Positions 12,254-24,479 of a stretch of 64,000 nucleotides of DNA are shown one piece after another. Made by a program: the position numbers and the translations under genes. Location of the stretch: NCBI GenBank assembly GCA_018697195.1, contig CM031864.1, forward strand, positions 25,368,086 to 25,432,085, in the 5' to 3' direction. Under the pieces are notes generated by a model, which did not search any database, was not told where the DNA came from, and saw only the letters and a list, made by a program, of their open reading frames with translations. Numbering within the stretch: position 1 is the first letter of the stretch; each line of letters opens with the position of its first letter. Origin of the DNA: Certhia americana (lineage: Eukaryota > Chordata > Aves > Passeriformes > Certhiidae).

Positions 12254-12374
12254 CGGAGCTGAGGGAGCACAGCCCGGCAGAGGCCGGCCCCGGAGCTGAG
12301 GGAGCAAAGCCCGGCAGNNNNNNNNNNAGGCCGGCCCCGGAGCTGAGGGAGCAAAGCCCGGCAGAGGCCGGCCC
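12254..12374. repeat. 37-bp GC-rich tandem repeat with 10-N gap
   Basis: Units start at 12254 and 12291; the second runs into ten Ns at 12318-12327. A further unit occupies 12338-12374. The flank after the Ns (12328-12337) continues exactly where the interrupted unit stopped, so the gap hides a whole number of units. Real copy number and length are unknown. Confidence 0.93.
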
Positions 12375-12572
12375 GCGGCCGTGCGTTCATCCTCCGGGGC
12401 AGTGCGGTGGCGGATCCGCTCCTGCCCGCAGAGCAGGGAATGCTCTGCAGTGACTCGATTGCGGCAGCCCGCAGGCTCACCGGGCCAGGGACAGCGGGGG
12501 CTGCTCGGGCCGGCCCTGCTCCGGCCGGGGCACCGCCACCCGCCCGCCCTCGGGCCCCGAGCTCCGGGAACC

Positions 12573-12805
12573 ACACAGTCACCGGGGCTGGAAAACATCT
12601 CCGGCATCATCGAGGCCAAGCTATGCCCAACGCCACCTTGTCAACCAGGCCGTGGCACAAGTCCCACAGCCAGCCTGTCCTTAAACACCTCCAGGGACGG
12701 TGACTCCACCGCCCCCCTGGGCAGCACTTTCCAGTGTCTGATCACCATTTCCAGGAAGGAATTCCTCCTGATGTACGACCTGAACCTCTCCTGGCGCAGC
12801 TCAGC
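12573..12805 (-). mobile_element. CR1 LINE 3' fragment, antisense, inside the CpG island
   Basis: The plus strand reads 'aaacacctccagggacggtg', 'gactccaccgcccccctggg', 'ttccagtgtctgatcacca' and 'aggaattcctcctgatgt', the usual antisense CR1 order. It is GC-enriched relative to other copies, consistent with residence in a CpG island. Confidence 0.88.
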
Positions 12806-13039
12806 CAGCCCCGGCCGGGGAGGGCGGTCAATTGAGAGGGGCCGTGGTACGGAGGGAGCCCCGCAGGACGCGGTGCCGCATCCCGGGAACGGGAAAGGAA
12901 AGGCAAAAGGATATGGACCGCTGGCGGCGGCGGGGCCGGAGGTGTGGGCAGGGCGGGGAAAGCAGCGAGCGGCCCGGGCGGCCTCCGCTCCCCGGCCGTG
13001 AGGGAGGCGGAGGAGGGCGCGGGGCGGCCCGGGCGCGGC

Positions 13040-13193
13040 GGCCCCGTCCGTGCTCCCCCTGCCCAGCCCCGGCCATGAATATGTAACTCCCCTCTATTTC
13101 CCGAGCTCCATTGCGGAGCCGCCGCTCGCCATATTGTGCTGCGGGGGCTGCGGCGGCACTGCCGGCCACGGAGCGAGGCGGCAGCGGCGGGCG
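13040..13193 (+). other. RNF2: RNF2 exon 1, non-coding 5' UTR (left edge uncertain)
   Basis: RNF2 translation starts in exon 2, so a 5' UTR exon must lie upstream. The CpG-island segment ending 'ggcagcggcgggcg' is followed at 13194 by GTGAGC, an excellent splice donor. The exon contains GCCATATTG at 13128-13136, which fits the YY1 core on the minus strand. The transcription start is not determined by sequence alone; the left coordinate given is a placeholder within the island. Confidence 0.6.
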
Positions 13194-16100
13194 GTGAGCG
13201 CGGGGCTGGGGCGGGCGGCACCGCCGGGGCTCGCTGTCGCTGCGGGGCCGGGGCGGCTGTGGAGCCGCGGGTGCCTGTGCGCCGTGTCCTGTGCGCCGGG
13301 GCTCTCTCTCCCTGCGAGTGGGGCTGACCCCGGGCGGGCAGGCGGCGGGGCGGCTGCCGGGCTATTCCGGGGGGCGGGGGTGTCCGGGAGGAGCCTTGGC
13401 CAGCGTGGAGCCCTCGTTGCCCTTAGCCCGGCCGTGCTGCAGGGCCGCGGGGGCACCGAGCCACCCCCAGGGCCGGCGTGGGGCTGCCGAGCTCAGAGCA
13501 GCCGGGGTACGCATCTAACCATACATACCTCTATCTAGGCAGCTGTCTCCCTATATACACACGTACGGATGTATATGTAGGTGCGTGTGTGCAGCCGCAT
13601 GGCTGGGAGCTGCAGGCAGAGGTAGCACACACGGCTCCATCGCAGCCGCAGTACCGCAGCAGCAGCCCGGCGAGCGCGGCTCCGCAGGTACCCTGCCCGG
13701 CAAGGGACAGCTCAGGGACACGGCCCGAGCTGCTGTCACTGCCGATCGCCCCTCTGCGCACTACCATCCTGGATGTGATTTATAGCTCGGCCTTCCCGGT
13801 CTTTTGTCTGTCCCGGAGCCCAAGCCGAGCGGTGCTGGCGGGGTGTGATGCTCGCCCACCGGGGCTGGGAGCCACCCGGCTGCTCCCGGGAAAATTTCGC
13901 TTCCCGCAGGGCAGCAGGTGCAGAAGGACGCTGTGCCGAGAGCTTAGGATGTGCCTCCTCTCTCCACATCGCTCCCGCTGCTTCCCGTACGAATTTAGCA
14001 CATGTTTCTTGCCAAGTTTTACATTCTGCAGTAGCTTTTCTGGATCACTTGCCTTCCTTGCACCAGCCCTTATGCCACCGTGTGTATATGAGACAAGCAC
14101 TGAGCAATATTCTTCTCGGGATTTTTGTAAGCTGTTTTTCAGACCGTCTTGTATGGAAAATAATTGGATGAAGTGCTTAATTCCACAAAAATCCAGAGGA
14201 CAGCTGGTGGAGAAAGATGATTTCTAGTATGATAATTCGTAATGCAGCCCTGTTTGGAAGTGGTTGTAGCTCTGTGTGATAACTGTGTGCTGCACATGGG
14301 CTTTTAAGGATTAAAGGGAATTGCTTGTGTTTGAAAAATTGTGACTGGTGTGCAGGTGAAATTATTATTGCTTGGGGAGAATTCTTTCACTGTGTCATTC
14401 ATTCAGTGACAAAGACTAGATTTGTCATAGGAGTTCCCTGCAGAGGTGCTCTGATTTGTATTCATCTGTGTTTCCATTAAAAACTTGTGTAATGAGATAA
14501 TTTGACTTTCTTATACATCATGTCAAGTTCAGAGCTGACATTCAGCTGTCAGTGAAGATAGAGGTGCTGGCTATGATAGCAGCAGATACGGATAAGCAGT
14601 ATATTTTGCATTAAAAATTGTATTTGTTGGAAAGATTAACTTTATCAGTTGTCTGGAGATGGGAGGAATTTTCACTGGATAGCATGAGCTGCAGTGTCAG
14701 GTACAAGTTTGTGTTGGGTGTGACTGTTACAGTGCCTTTCAGCAATGACAGACAAATCGAGGGCATCTTTAAACCTCACTGCCTCCATGAATTGTCACTC
14801 ACAGTGTTTAATAACTGCACACTCACAGTGTTTAATAGTATTGTTGTCTGCATTCATGTTTGTGATAATAGAGGGACACAGACTTTGTATTGGAGGTATT
14901 TTTTCACTTCTTCAGTGGCTAAAATTGTTGACCTTTGGCTTCAAAGCTTTGAAGCACCAGCCTTGCTGCAGCTGCCAAGAAAAGGACTTTCTGTCATGTG
15001 TTAGAAGTGAAATAATATGCAGGTGCCAGCAAAATAAATTGCATGGGTTTCCCTTGATCGGTGATACTTTATGTTTTAGGAGTGGTGGGTGGTAATGGGT
15101 TGAGTAAAATGACTTGGTTGGGCATCTTGGGTGATTGGAGCAGAATTCTGGCATTTTCAGTGCTCTGCTGTCATTGAATAGAAATACAGGCTACAGGAGA
15201 GCCATCAGTCTTATATGTGAAATAGATGTTGGGCTAAGTGAATTTCTTCATCTTTCTTTTAACTCTTTCCCTTGCTTACAAAAAGAATGTAATGAGAGGG
15301 AAAGGAGCTTTAAAAATGAGACTTCAGTCTGGGACTGCTCAGTTGTGTTTTCGTTAGAAAGAGTACTGGATCTCCTCTTACTGAAGCACCAGCTCTAGGA
15401 ATGTGTATGAAAAAAGCATTGGAGTGAAGGAATTCCTTTTGCTTTTTTCCCCCTAAATACCTTTTACCTATTTTTTTCTGAATAGGTCAGCAGTTTAACA
15501 ATGGTTCAGACTGAGAGTAAAGAGATTATTGAAGAGATGTTGTTGAGCCTCAGCATGCTTCTGCTTGGTTTTCTATTGATGCGAATAACTGGCTGTCAGA
15601 GCTGACTTTAAATTCTTAATTTTTGAAGGAACGAGTAGTATTCGATATTGTGGAGCTGTTCAGACATGTTGTGGTGGAGAAATATTTTAGGAATTACCGC
15701 TGTCTGCTTTCCCCCCACTTCTGGATCCTGGAGCTGTTTTGCAGACAGGAGGGAGTTAGCAGTACTGTTCTGCTAACTAATTAAAACCTAATCATTCTTT
15801 ACTCTTCACCTCTTGGGGATAACATTGAACTGTTTTGTGTAATTATTGGGTTAAACTGTGCCAAGTGTTGCTCCTCTAGTACTGTTTACAAAATGTACAG
15901 TCTTACTTGTGAGGGAGTCCTTGAAACTCAAATTGTTTTTTGCTGTTGTCCAGCTTTAGGTGAGAGCTGTCTGCTTGCCAGATTCACAGTTTTGCTTTTA
16001 TATATTTATTGCAGCTATTAAGTCAATCAGACATAAAATGGCTTGAGTCTTTTTGTCTCTCAGGTGTTGTGGGGGAGTTTATTTTCTGTTAATTAATAAC

Positions 16101-17651
16101 CAAGCTGTCTTTTTGTTCTCATCAAGAAAATTCTATCACTGTTGATTGTGGCTTTACTGCCAAGTGGGAGAGAAATCCTTGTGGCTCTCTAACATAGCTC
16201 TGGAAAAGCTGGACATCCAGGCACATTTGCTGGTCTGATATTTCAGAATTTCTCCTACAATATCAATGCAGTAGAATGCTGCTGCTTATTGACATTTCTG
16301 TTGCTGAATGGGATGGACAATAGGTATGCTTTGTGCTGAAGAGCAGGGTAAGTGGCTTGCTTTATGTCATCCTGGTAGCCTGGGAAGAGCCTTACACCTG
16401 AATTTCAGTGTATTTGGCTTCAACATTTACACTGTTTCTTCAAATTTGCTTAGAAGTGTCTTTTAGCACTGTACCAAAGCAGCAGTCCAAGAAGGTGATG
16501 AGCAGGTTTTCATGTTTTTTGCTGGCAGGATGAAAAATAACAAACACATGTTGGTTTCCCAGTGAAGTGGAAGCAGATTCGTGCCAGCTCCTCAGGCACT
16601 GAAGTTCAGGGTCTGGTGTGGTTATTTGAACCCTCCTTTGGTTTCAGACTGTTTTGGAAGGAACCTGGAATTCTGCGCGTACTTCTTGCAGAGCCAGTCA
16701 TTGTGAAGATGCAAAAGATTCTGAATTGGAGTGCATGGATATTCATGGAATTTTTGATAAAATGTACAGAAAATTTTAAGGCCACAACAGAGGTACTGAA
16801 ATGATTAAACTTCACCTTACTGGTTGAAGTGCTCAGGTCTTGCTTTTCGGCAGCTGTTACTTCAAGGACACAGTAAGAAAGTGGTTAGCCTCAGAAAAAC
16901 ATGCCAGCAGAGCAGGGCAAGGAAAAATTAAAAACTAAATCTCATTAAAAATATCCTAAGGCAACACATATCATGAATTGTTGGTACAATTTAGTTGCTG
17001 TGATGGATTCAGTTTTTCTGGAGTTTGAGGCTCTACTTTTGTTTGGTCCCAAAAGTTTTCAGTCCTTTATCCCTCCTGTTCTGATCTGATACAGCACTGA
17101 AATGAATTTTAGAAAAGAACTTTGGCTTTTCTCCTTTCCAGCTGGTTATTAATTCTGAAGTCCAAGGTTAATTTAAGAGATTAAGAACTTAATTTTTGAA
17201 GCTCACCTGGGTACTCACACACATACTGTACAGTAGCATGCTTCATAATATGAGAAACTGGGCAGAAAATTTAACAAATGACAGATAAAATCACAATTCT
17301 ACGCACTCCCCCAGAGTTCTGCTTAATTTTGTTGGTTCACACTTCTAAATTATAGCTTGGTAATGGCTGTTTTTCTTTCTATATGAGTTCTTGGCAAAGG
17401 TCTTTGGCACATTTGAGGTCAAGTATTTGCCTGATCTATTGACCCATGTCAACAGTGGAAAGTTGCTGTTCCTCTAACAGTTTTGGGTTTTGTTTCTACT
17501 CCTGGCAGAAGTCATTAATGTTGTAACATATTTTAATACTACTTTGGATGAGATACAGGTGGTGTGAAAGGCTAAATTCCAGGATTTGACCTCTAATGAT
17601 GAAAATAATCTTCCTGCCTGATGCATTAGAATAGTGGGCAATGTTTGCTTT

Positions 17652-17668
17652 TGTGTGTGTGTGTGTGC
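17652..17668. repeat. (TG)n microsatellite
   Basis: Eight TG units in RNF2 intron 1, followed by a degenerate 'catgtgcat' stretch. Confidence 0.9.
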
Positions 17669-20399
17669 ATGTGCATACCAAAAGCTGAAAAGTTTTCAAA
17701 TTAATCCTTTAAGATTAAAAAAAACATCTAAGATTTATAATTTAGGAATAGCCTGGGTTTGATGTCTGATGAGTTTGAGCGGGTGAATTCTGGACTCCTT
17801 AGAGGCAACTAATGATATAGATAGTACTCTGGAAATGTCATGGTATTTTTATGTTTTCCAGTTTTTCTAACTGAGGAGATGTCTGGGAGGGTAGGATACC
17901 AAACTGGGAATGAGGAGCTGACACTGAGGACTGAAGGTTATTGACAGGAATGGAGTGATCTGGGAGGTGGTGTGAAAAGGCCATTGATGCATACAGAGTA
18001 CAGACCTTGTTAGAATAAACTGAAATTTGAGCCTCAGCTTCACAGGAGTGATGTACCTGGACTCAGGGTACTTAAATGCTGCTGGACTTTCCTATAAATT
18101 ATATATAAATGTACAAAGAAGCAACCAATCTAAAATCACATCTTTGTGTCACATCCAGAAGTACATGGCTCTTCCCAACACTGTCACAAAACAGCCTGGA
18201 GTTTGATCAACAGTTTAATTTGGTACTTTATTTTTCCCTGTTGCCCTTGACATCTAAACCAGGAGGATTATCTTCCTTTGGACACTTCTGTCAGTGTCAG
18301 ATTCATGGAGCCCTTCCAGAGGTGTCCAGATGCACAGCAGATGGTTTGAGGGAGATCACACTCCAGTGTCCCCTGTCCAGGAGGAGCAGCTTGCGAGCCA
18401 GATTGGAAATGACTGTCCAGCTCCATGGATTGATCCATCTCAGGGCCAGGACCTTCCTCTCTTGAGTTTAGCCCCCGCAGAGGTCAGGGTATGACTAGAG
18501 TAAGTGCAGCATAACCTCAGCAAGAGACGGTTGGAGGAGTGCTGACAGCAACACGGGATGGGAGGCGCAGCCAGGTGCAGTGACATCCTTGTTCAGGATC
18601 ACTGGGAAGGGATTTCCAGAGCAGAGAAGAAAAGGAGCTCCAGGCCAGAACCTGATTTGGTTGTTTACTGCAGGATTTTTGATCCAGAGAGGAACATAAC
18701 TTCAGAGTGAATACTAAACACACTAGATTATAATTTGGTACCAGTTGTCCTAGATTACAACTGGATGTAAAGCTATCTGAACTTCCAGGTAACTGCAGGG
18801 AAGGTTAATTCCTTCAAATAGTGCCTTCCAGATTGTGTGGATTTTTTTTTTTTTCAAGTCAAGCTCTAAGGCAATAAGTAAAACCAGAAAAACCCTCAAA
18901 TTTCAGAATGCTTTAATTGAATAATTTGAAATGAATGATTGAATTGAGTACTCTGTGAAAATGTGCAGTCTGTTCCCAATACTAGTCATAGTGTGAGAGA
19001 GAGTAACACTTAAAGCTCTAAAATTGTTAAACTTCCAAGTAACTGCACTATGAATACCTGTTTTTAAAAGAATTAATCCTTATGAAGAAAAACATGAAAT
19101 GGTTGAAGGTGCTGTTGAATTTGGCACACTGAATAGAGGTCTAACTTTCTTACTAAGTCTAAATATTTACCTTTTACAACTTGGAACAGAAATCAGGTAT
19201 TTCTAAGATTTTAATACTCCCTAAAAATACGTGCAATTTTTTTTTTTTTTTTTAAAGCCTGATGCATTTTTTTCCTCATAAGTGTTTTTTTTCATGAAAG
19301 TATCACATAAATTTGAATGGGGGTGGTGTGGTTAGTGTCACCTGAGCTGGGTTTGTGGGTTCTCTCTCCAGCTGCCTGGTACCCCATTCCTGCTTTTCTC
19401 TGAACTCAAGGTGTGCTGACAAGCACTCTGCAGATGCCCTTTAGACTTTACCTGGGCTGAAACAGGCCCTGCAAAGCATTTTGGAGCATAATCCAGGTTG
19501 TGAGGGGGTCCTGATGGCATTCCCTGCTCCCTGTTTAGAGTGGGACCACCATCAAGGTTAGTGTTGGGCTAGAGTGCAGGAAATGTTACATATTCAGAAC
19601 TGACATATTTTCAGCAATAGTACTAAGGAGCTCTACTCATTGGTGGATCTGAGGGTGGAAACCTGTGAAAGGTAAGCTGGGAAGGGCAGGAGCAGAGAAG
19701 TGATGATGCTGAGCTCCTCCTTTGGTTGCCCTCTCATCTGACTGGTCTGCTCTAAGTGCTGCCAGCTGGATTTTATTTTTACAGGACAGTTTCAGGAGTG
19801 GGATAAGCAAATGCCTATCCTACTTCAGTCATGACTAAGTTGGTATAAATATTTAAGTGTATTTCAGTGTAAGAAGTTCTAAAGTGGATGGTGGTGTGTG
19901 ACAAGTGTGGATATTAGTCTGCTGGAGTTTTTTGTCCAAGCACTTTTAGAAGGAGGACATCCCAGCATAAATTCCCTAGTCAGTGAGCAGGCAGGAGATC
20001 CAAGGGCCTTTCAGACATGGTGTTCCTTACTGTTATTTTTTCCTGTAACTGCCTGTTTTCCCGTGCTTCAGGAACAAGACATACTTTCTTAAATTTTTAA
20101 ATCCCAACTGGTTTTCTTCAAATTTGTTGAGGTGTAATACATTGGTTTATCAATCAGCTCTGGTTTTGCTAATGATAGATGTGTGTACCCTGTTACAGCG
20201 TTTGTGCTTAGGGGTTTTGCTGTGCCTGGAGCCTGAGTCACTCTGGAGGGTTGCAAGGGTCCATACAATATTGATTAAGGTGGTTTTCTTAATGATTGAC
20301 AAGAATGGCTGTCTGGCCACAGGATTAATCCCAACAACTACTGCTTATTGATGGCTCTGAGAGAGAGAGAGGTTTGATCTGGCAGAGGGCAAGGTTAGG

Positions 20400-20620
20400 C
20401 GGGATAATGGGGAGAAATTTCTGCCTGTGAGGGTGGTGAGGTCCTGGCACAGGTTGCCCAGAGAAGCTGTGGCTGCCCCTGGATCCCTGGCAGTGTCCCA
20501 GGCCAGGTTGGACGGGGCTTGGAGCAACCTGGGCTAGTGAAAGTTGTCCCTGCTCATGGCAGGGTGTTGAAACTGGGTGATCATTAAGATCTCTTCCAAT
20601 CCAAATTGTTCTGTGATTAT
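20400..20620 (+). mobile_element. CR1 LINE 3' fragment
   Basis: Well-preserved CR1 tail: 'ggtcctggcacaggttgccc', 'agagaagctgtggctgcccc', 'cttggagcaacctgggctag', ending 'ttgttctgtgattat'. One of the least diverged copies in the window. Confidence 0.95.
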
Positions 20621-22065
20621 AATATAAATGTGTTTTTCCCCAGTTAGCCTGTTGTGTGACTGGTTGCTTTCCTGTTATATCAAGAGGGAACAGAGACAAG
20701 TCATAAAGGTAAAAAAGATGATAAAGAGTCTAAAGTTGTGATGTGTTAGAAGTTTTCTCAAGAAAGGCTCACAGGGGTGCCTGACTTCACGTTGTTCCTG
20801 GTGTGATTGGTGAAGAAGAGATCCCACCTTTGTTATAAAGTGGAAAAGATGTGAAATGTTGAACAGGTGAAAAGTGGGTATTGTTAGAGGTGAAATCTGT
20901 CTCATACTGTGAGCTGGGAAAATGAGTGTGAGAAACCTGTCATGTGAGACTTTTGAAAAACAATGCCAAAAGGGATGCAGAGGAAGAGTGAACTATGCCA
21001 GTGATTTCAGGAATGTGAAACTTCACTGGACTAAATTTCCAGACTGAAAAAAAAAAAGTGACGTTCGACATTTTTTCTCTATCTTCTGTCCCTTTGCCAG
21101 TAGTAATTAATAAAAAGTCTGTTGTACCTTCAGTCTAGAAACTTTACGCTTCATATTTTTTCCTGTGAGCACAGTGTCAAGAACAGGAAGATAATCTTCC
21201 TTCAACTCATGAAAAACTTCCTAATTCTGTAGCTCTAGAAAGAATCAGTCAGTGTGACCTGAACCGTGCGTGATTTCCTGCTTCAAATCTAGTAGCAGTG
21301 GACTGTCCTAAAAGGAAATGAGGAGTCAGCTAAATGCAGAGGTGTTTCCCACCTCACTTGCCCAAACAAATGGAAAAGGTCATTTATTGATGCAACATCT
21401 GAAGAGATGGTTCACTGTTTCTGCTTTTGTGACTGGTAAGCACTTGGTGGCTGTTACATAGTCAGTGCAGTTCTGGGTCAAAATGCCTCTCCTGACTGTG
21501 GAGATGAATGCTTGATCCTGATGCCAGCTGTGGATGTTACTGGGTTAGATTTCAGCAGTGTGAGGAGACACAATCCAATCTGAGAGCCACCAGTGCCAGA
21601 GGGAAGAGAAGTCAGGCCTCATTCACATGCATTTTTCAGGAATGATATAGATATGGAAATTGTAGGGGATCATGGGACAAGCTAAGCAGGCTTATTTATT
21701 GATCATCAAGAAGATTAGAAACGCCATGGAGCATAATTTGATTGTTTTTGTTGTTGATTCAGTGTGTTTGAATTGACCACCTTTCTGCTGCTGCTCAGAT
21801 TTCCCTTGCCAGAGGCAGAGGAGACGTTCGGTAGTGACAGAATGGGCTGTGTAGATCTCTGCAGCTTTCAGCTGGCTCAAAGGCCACTATTTTTCCTCTT
21901 AAAATTTGAAAGTGCTATCACTGCAGCGCTGAGGGTGAGAGGGAGGCACTTGGTGTCTCAGATGAGAAGGATTTCAAGTAAAGCTGGTCAGTTATTTATC
22001 ACAACAGCTGTACAGTGTCCTGTGCAGTGTAGCCTCAGGCTTGTAGGCATGGCTGCAGGATAAAT

Positions 22066-22243
22066 TCCTTAGAGGAGAAGACCTCTAAGATCATCAAGTC
22101 CAAGCTGTGCCCAATCCCCAATGTGTGACTACCACCAGGCCTTCCTTGGACACATCCAGCGATGGGGATTCCAGACCTCCCTGGTCACCCCCTTCCAATA
22201 TCTGACCACCCTTTGCAGGAGGAAATGTTGGTGTTAATGTGCA
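22066..22243 (-). mobile_element. CR1 LINE 3' fragment, antisense
   Basis: The plus strand carries 'ctaagatcatcaagtccaag', 'ccttccttggacacatccag' and 'ccccttccaatatctgacca', the antisense order of a CR1 tail. Diverged and truncated. Confidence 0.8.
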
Positions 22244-22286
22244 GATGGATGGGTTTGGTGATGGCCTGGCCCCCAGAGCTGCTGTT

Positions 22287-22379
22287 CTGTGTTAGCAGGT
22301 GCCAGCACATGAGTTCAGGTGAGGAATTACCTGTGTTAGCAGGTGCCAGCACATGAGTTCAGGTGGAGGAATTACCTGT
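22287..22379. repeat. Near-perfect 44/45-bp tandem duplication
   Basis: The block starting 'ctgtgttagcaggtgccagc' at 22287 is repeated at 22331, differing only by one extra G in the second copy. Such near-identity implies a recent duplication. Confidence 0.95.
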
Positions 22380-23039
22380 ACATGCAGGATGAGCTCTTCA
22401 CTCGGGTGTGGAGAGCAGGCTCTTGTCTAGCACAGGCTGCATCCTCTGGGACTCAGCTGTCTTGGTCTGTGTGCTCCAGAAGGTTTTGGCAAGGGTTGTG
22501 ATTAGCAGCTTTATGAATTTCTTTCAGCAGCTGAAATGATGGTTAATTGAATGTGTCAGCTTTAAAAGCACACAAGAGTGGTATCCAGTACACCCACAGA
22601 ATGATGTTTGGCCTCTGTTAGAACAGCACATAAAAAAATCCTTTTCATGGAACACTTAGCTTACTGTACACCTGAAATTGCCTTAAATATTAGTGAAAGT
22701 TAGAACACAGAGAAACAGTGTTTCCTTTCTTTGCTGAGATGTGTCACTTAATACAGTCATTAAATTCATACCACTGAATATCTGAAATAAAACACTCGAG
22801 TCCTGACAAGACAGCCCAGTGCTTCAGTCTGCAACTGGGGGTGTGGTGGCTTCTCACCTTTACTGGGCTGGTGAGGTCTCACCTAGACATGGGACTTCTC
22901 TAATCCTCACAGAGGAACGTGTCTCTGTGACAAGTAAACTGTGGTTTTAGGGCACAGTATTTACACAGTAGAATTGGAGTTGGGCTTTGAGAGAAATTGG
23001 AGTGACAGAAATAGGGGAAGTGCTTCAGACTGACAAGAG

Positions 23040-23280
23040 GGTACATTTGCATTGGATATTGGAAGAAATCGTTCCCTGTGTGGATGGTGAGGTCCTGGCA
23101 CAGGTTGCCCAGAGAAGCTGTGGCTGCCCCTGGATCCTTGGAAGTGTCCAAGATCAGGATGGATGTGGCTTGGAGCAAACCAGGATAGCGGAAGGTGGGA
23201 TGGGACTGCGGCAGGGGTTGGAACTGGATGATCTTAAAGCGCCGTTCAAATCCAAAGTATTCCAGAATTTTGTGATTCTA
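23040..23280 (+). mobile_element. CR1 LINE 3' fragment
   Basis: Contains 'ggtcctggcacaggttgccc', 'gaagctgtggctgcccctgg' and 'cttggagcaaaccaggatag', ending 'ttttgtgattcta'. 5'-truncated. Confidence 0.95.
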
Positions 23281-24479
23281 CTTAATAGACATAACAGTGG
23301 ATGTGGCTATTTTACATCAGGCTTTTCTTCCCTCCTTCCTCAAAAAGATGATGAATAAATACCAAGTGAGAAAACTCTGATTTCTGTGCCTGGATGAAAG
23401 TAGATCTAATACTCAGCACAGCTTATCTTGCTTTTCCCTTTACAGTTAATTAAAGCTTATATTGTAACCTTATTCTCCAGAGAGTTTGGGCCTTTTCATA
23501 AAGAACTTAATGAGTTGGAAAATGGATTATAATGTATGTGGTAGATGCCCATAGAAAATGCATTTGGCTGCTGAATTGAAGGGTCTGGAAACCCAGATTT
23601 AAAAAAGGATTAAAGGAAAGCACTTCTACCTGAAAAAAAAAAGGTCTGCAACTGCAACCTTGCCACTTACGTAGTTACAATTATTTTTTTAAACATACCA
23701 CTCTCTGGGATAAGTTTTCCTGCTCAAGGCAGGCATTTTTGCAGTCATGGGAAGCAATGCCTTCCCTCTCCTCCAGCATAAAAGTATTTTCTTTTCAGAA
23801 ACATAATTTTCTTCTGTCACTTTGACCAGACTTTTTCACATCTGCAGTGACTCTGTGTGGTAATTTTGCCTCATCTCATACAATAATACTAAAATTTGGA
23901 TGGAACAGCAGTGCAGTTTCTCTGGGTTTCTATAATTATTATCATCATTTAAATTATGCAGTGACTGGGTTTCTGTTGATCTTTCAGGATCCTTCAAAGT
24001 TCTGATGGGAAAGCCCATGGGATGTGTTTTGAGGAAGAAGGAAAAGCCCTTGTGGCATGCTCCAGTGAGCACGTTTGACTGGTGTGCTGTGCCCTGTCTC
24101 ATTTTGCCCTTCCCCTCAGTTTAGGAAGCAGACCCTGCTTGACCCATGAGCATGCTTGGAAGTGGATGTTTTAGGAATATTTTCCGCATCAGGTGGCATT
24201 TGTGGCCCAGTTTCTCTGGCCTTCAGTTCTGTGTCACTTTTGTTCAACAACTGAATTGATTTTTGCCAAGTGTTCACGGCTGAGCAGCTCCCCCAGTTTT
24301 CCTGGAGTGGTACAAGCAGGGGATTATCCGTGTGTGACACAGCAGAGCCTGGTACATGGGGGACGGGTGTTCCTGCAGCCTCTGCTTGGCTGGACACACA
24401 CTGCTGTGGCTTGGGAGGGGAGAGGATCCTGAGCCAGACACACTTGAGTGCTCAGCCCATGTCCCTTCTTTCCCCAGCC

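Larger units (their letters stand above)
12060..13480. promoter_or_regulatory. RNF2: CpG island, RNF2 promoter region
   Basis: GC and CpG content rise sharply from about 12060 and stay high to about 13480, with a GC-rich shoulder to about 13950. The island contains a 37-bp tandem repeat, an antisense CR1 fragment and the presumed RNF2 first exon ending at a GTGAGC donor. No TATA box is evident. This is the only CpG island upstream of the RNF2 coding exons, so promoter assignment is an inference from position and orientation. Confidence 0.8.
13194..24477 (+). other. RNF2: RNF2 intron 1 (about 11.3 kb)
   Basis: Bounded by the GTGAGC donor at 13194 and the pyrimidine-rich CAG acceptor at 24475-24477. 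It contains CR1 copies (20400-20620, 22066-22243, 23040-23280), a (TG)n run at 17652-17668, oligo-T runs near 18840-18855 and 19238-19255, and a 44-bp tandem duplication at 22287-22379. Long open frames in the GC-rich first 1 kb are not supported as exons. The rest shows nothing I can name. Confidence 0.65.

Noticed and set aside
12076..13538. Multiple long open frames across the first CpG island
   Set aside because: High GC removes stops in all frames; the translations are low-complexity Ala/Gly/Pro/Arg and run through N gaps and a CR1 fragment.
13478..14227. A 249-codon plus-strand open frame after the RNF2 CpG island
   Set aside because: GC-rich start of intron 1, no recognisable domain, and RNF2 is complete without it.
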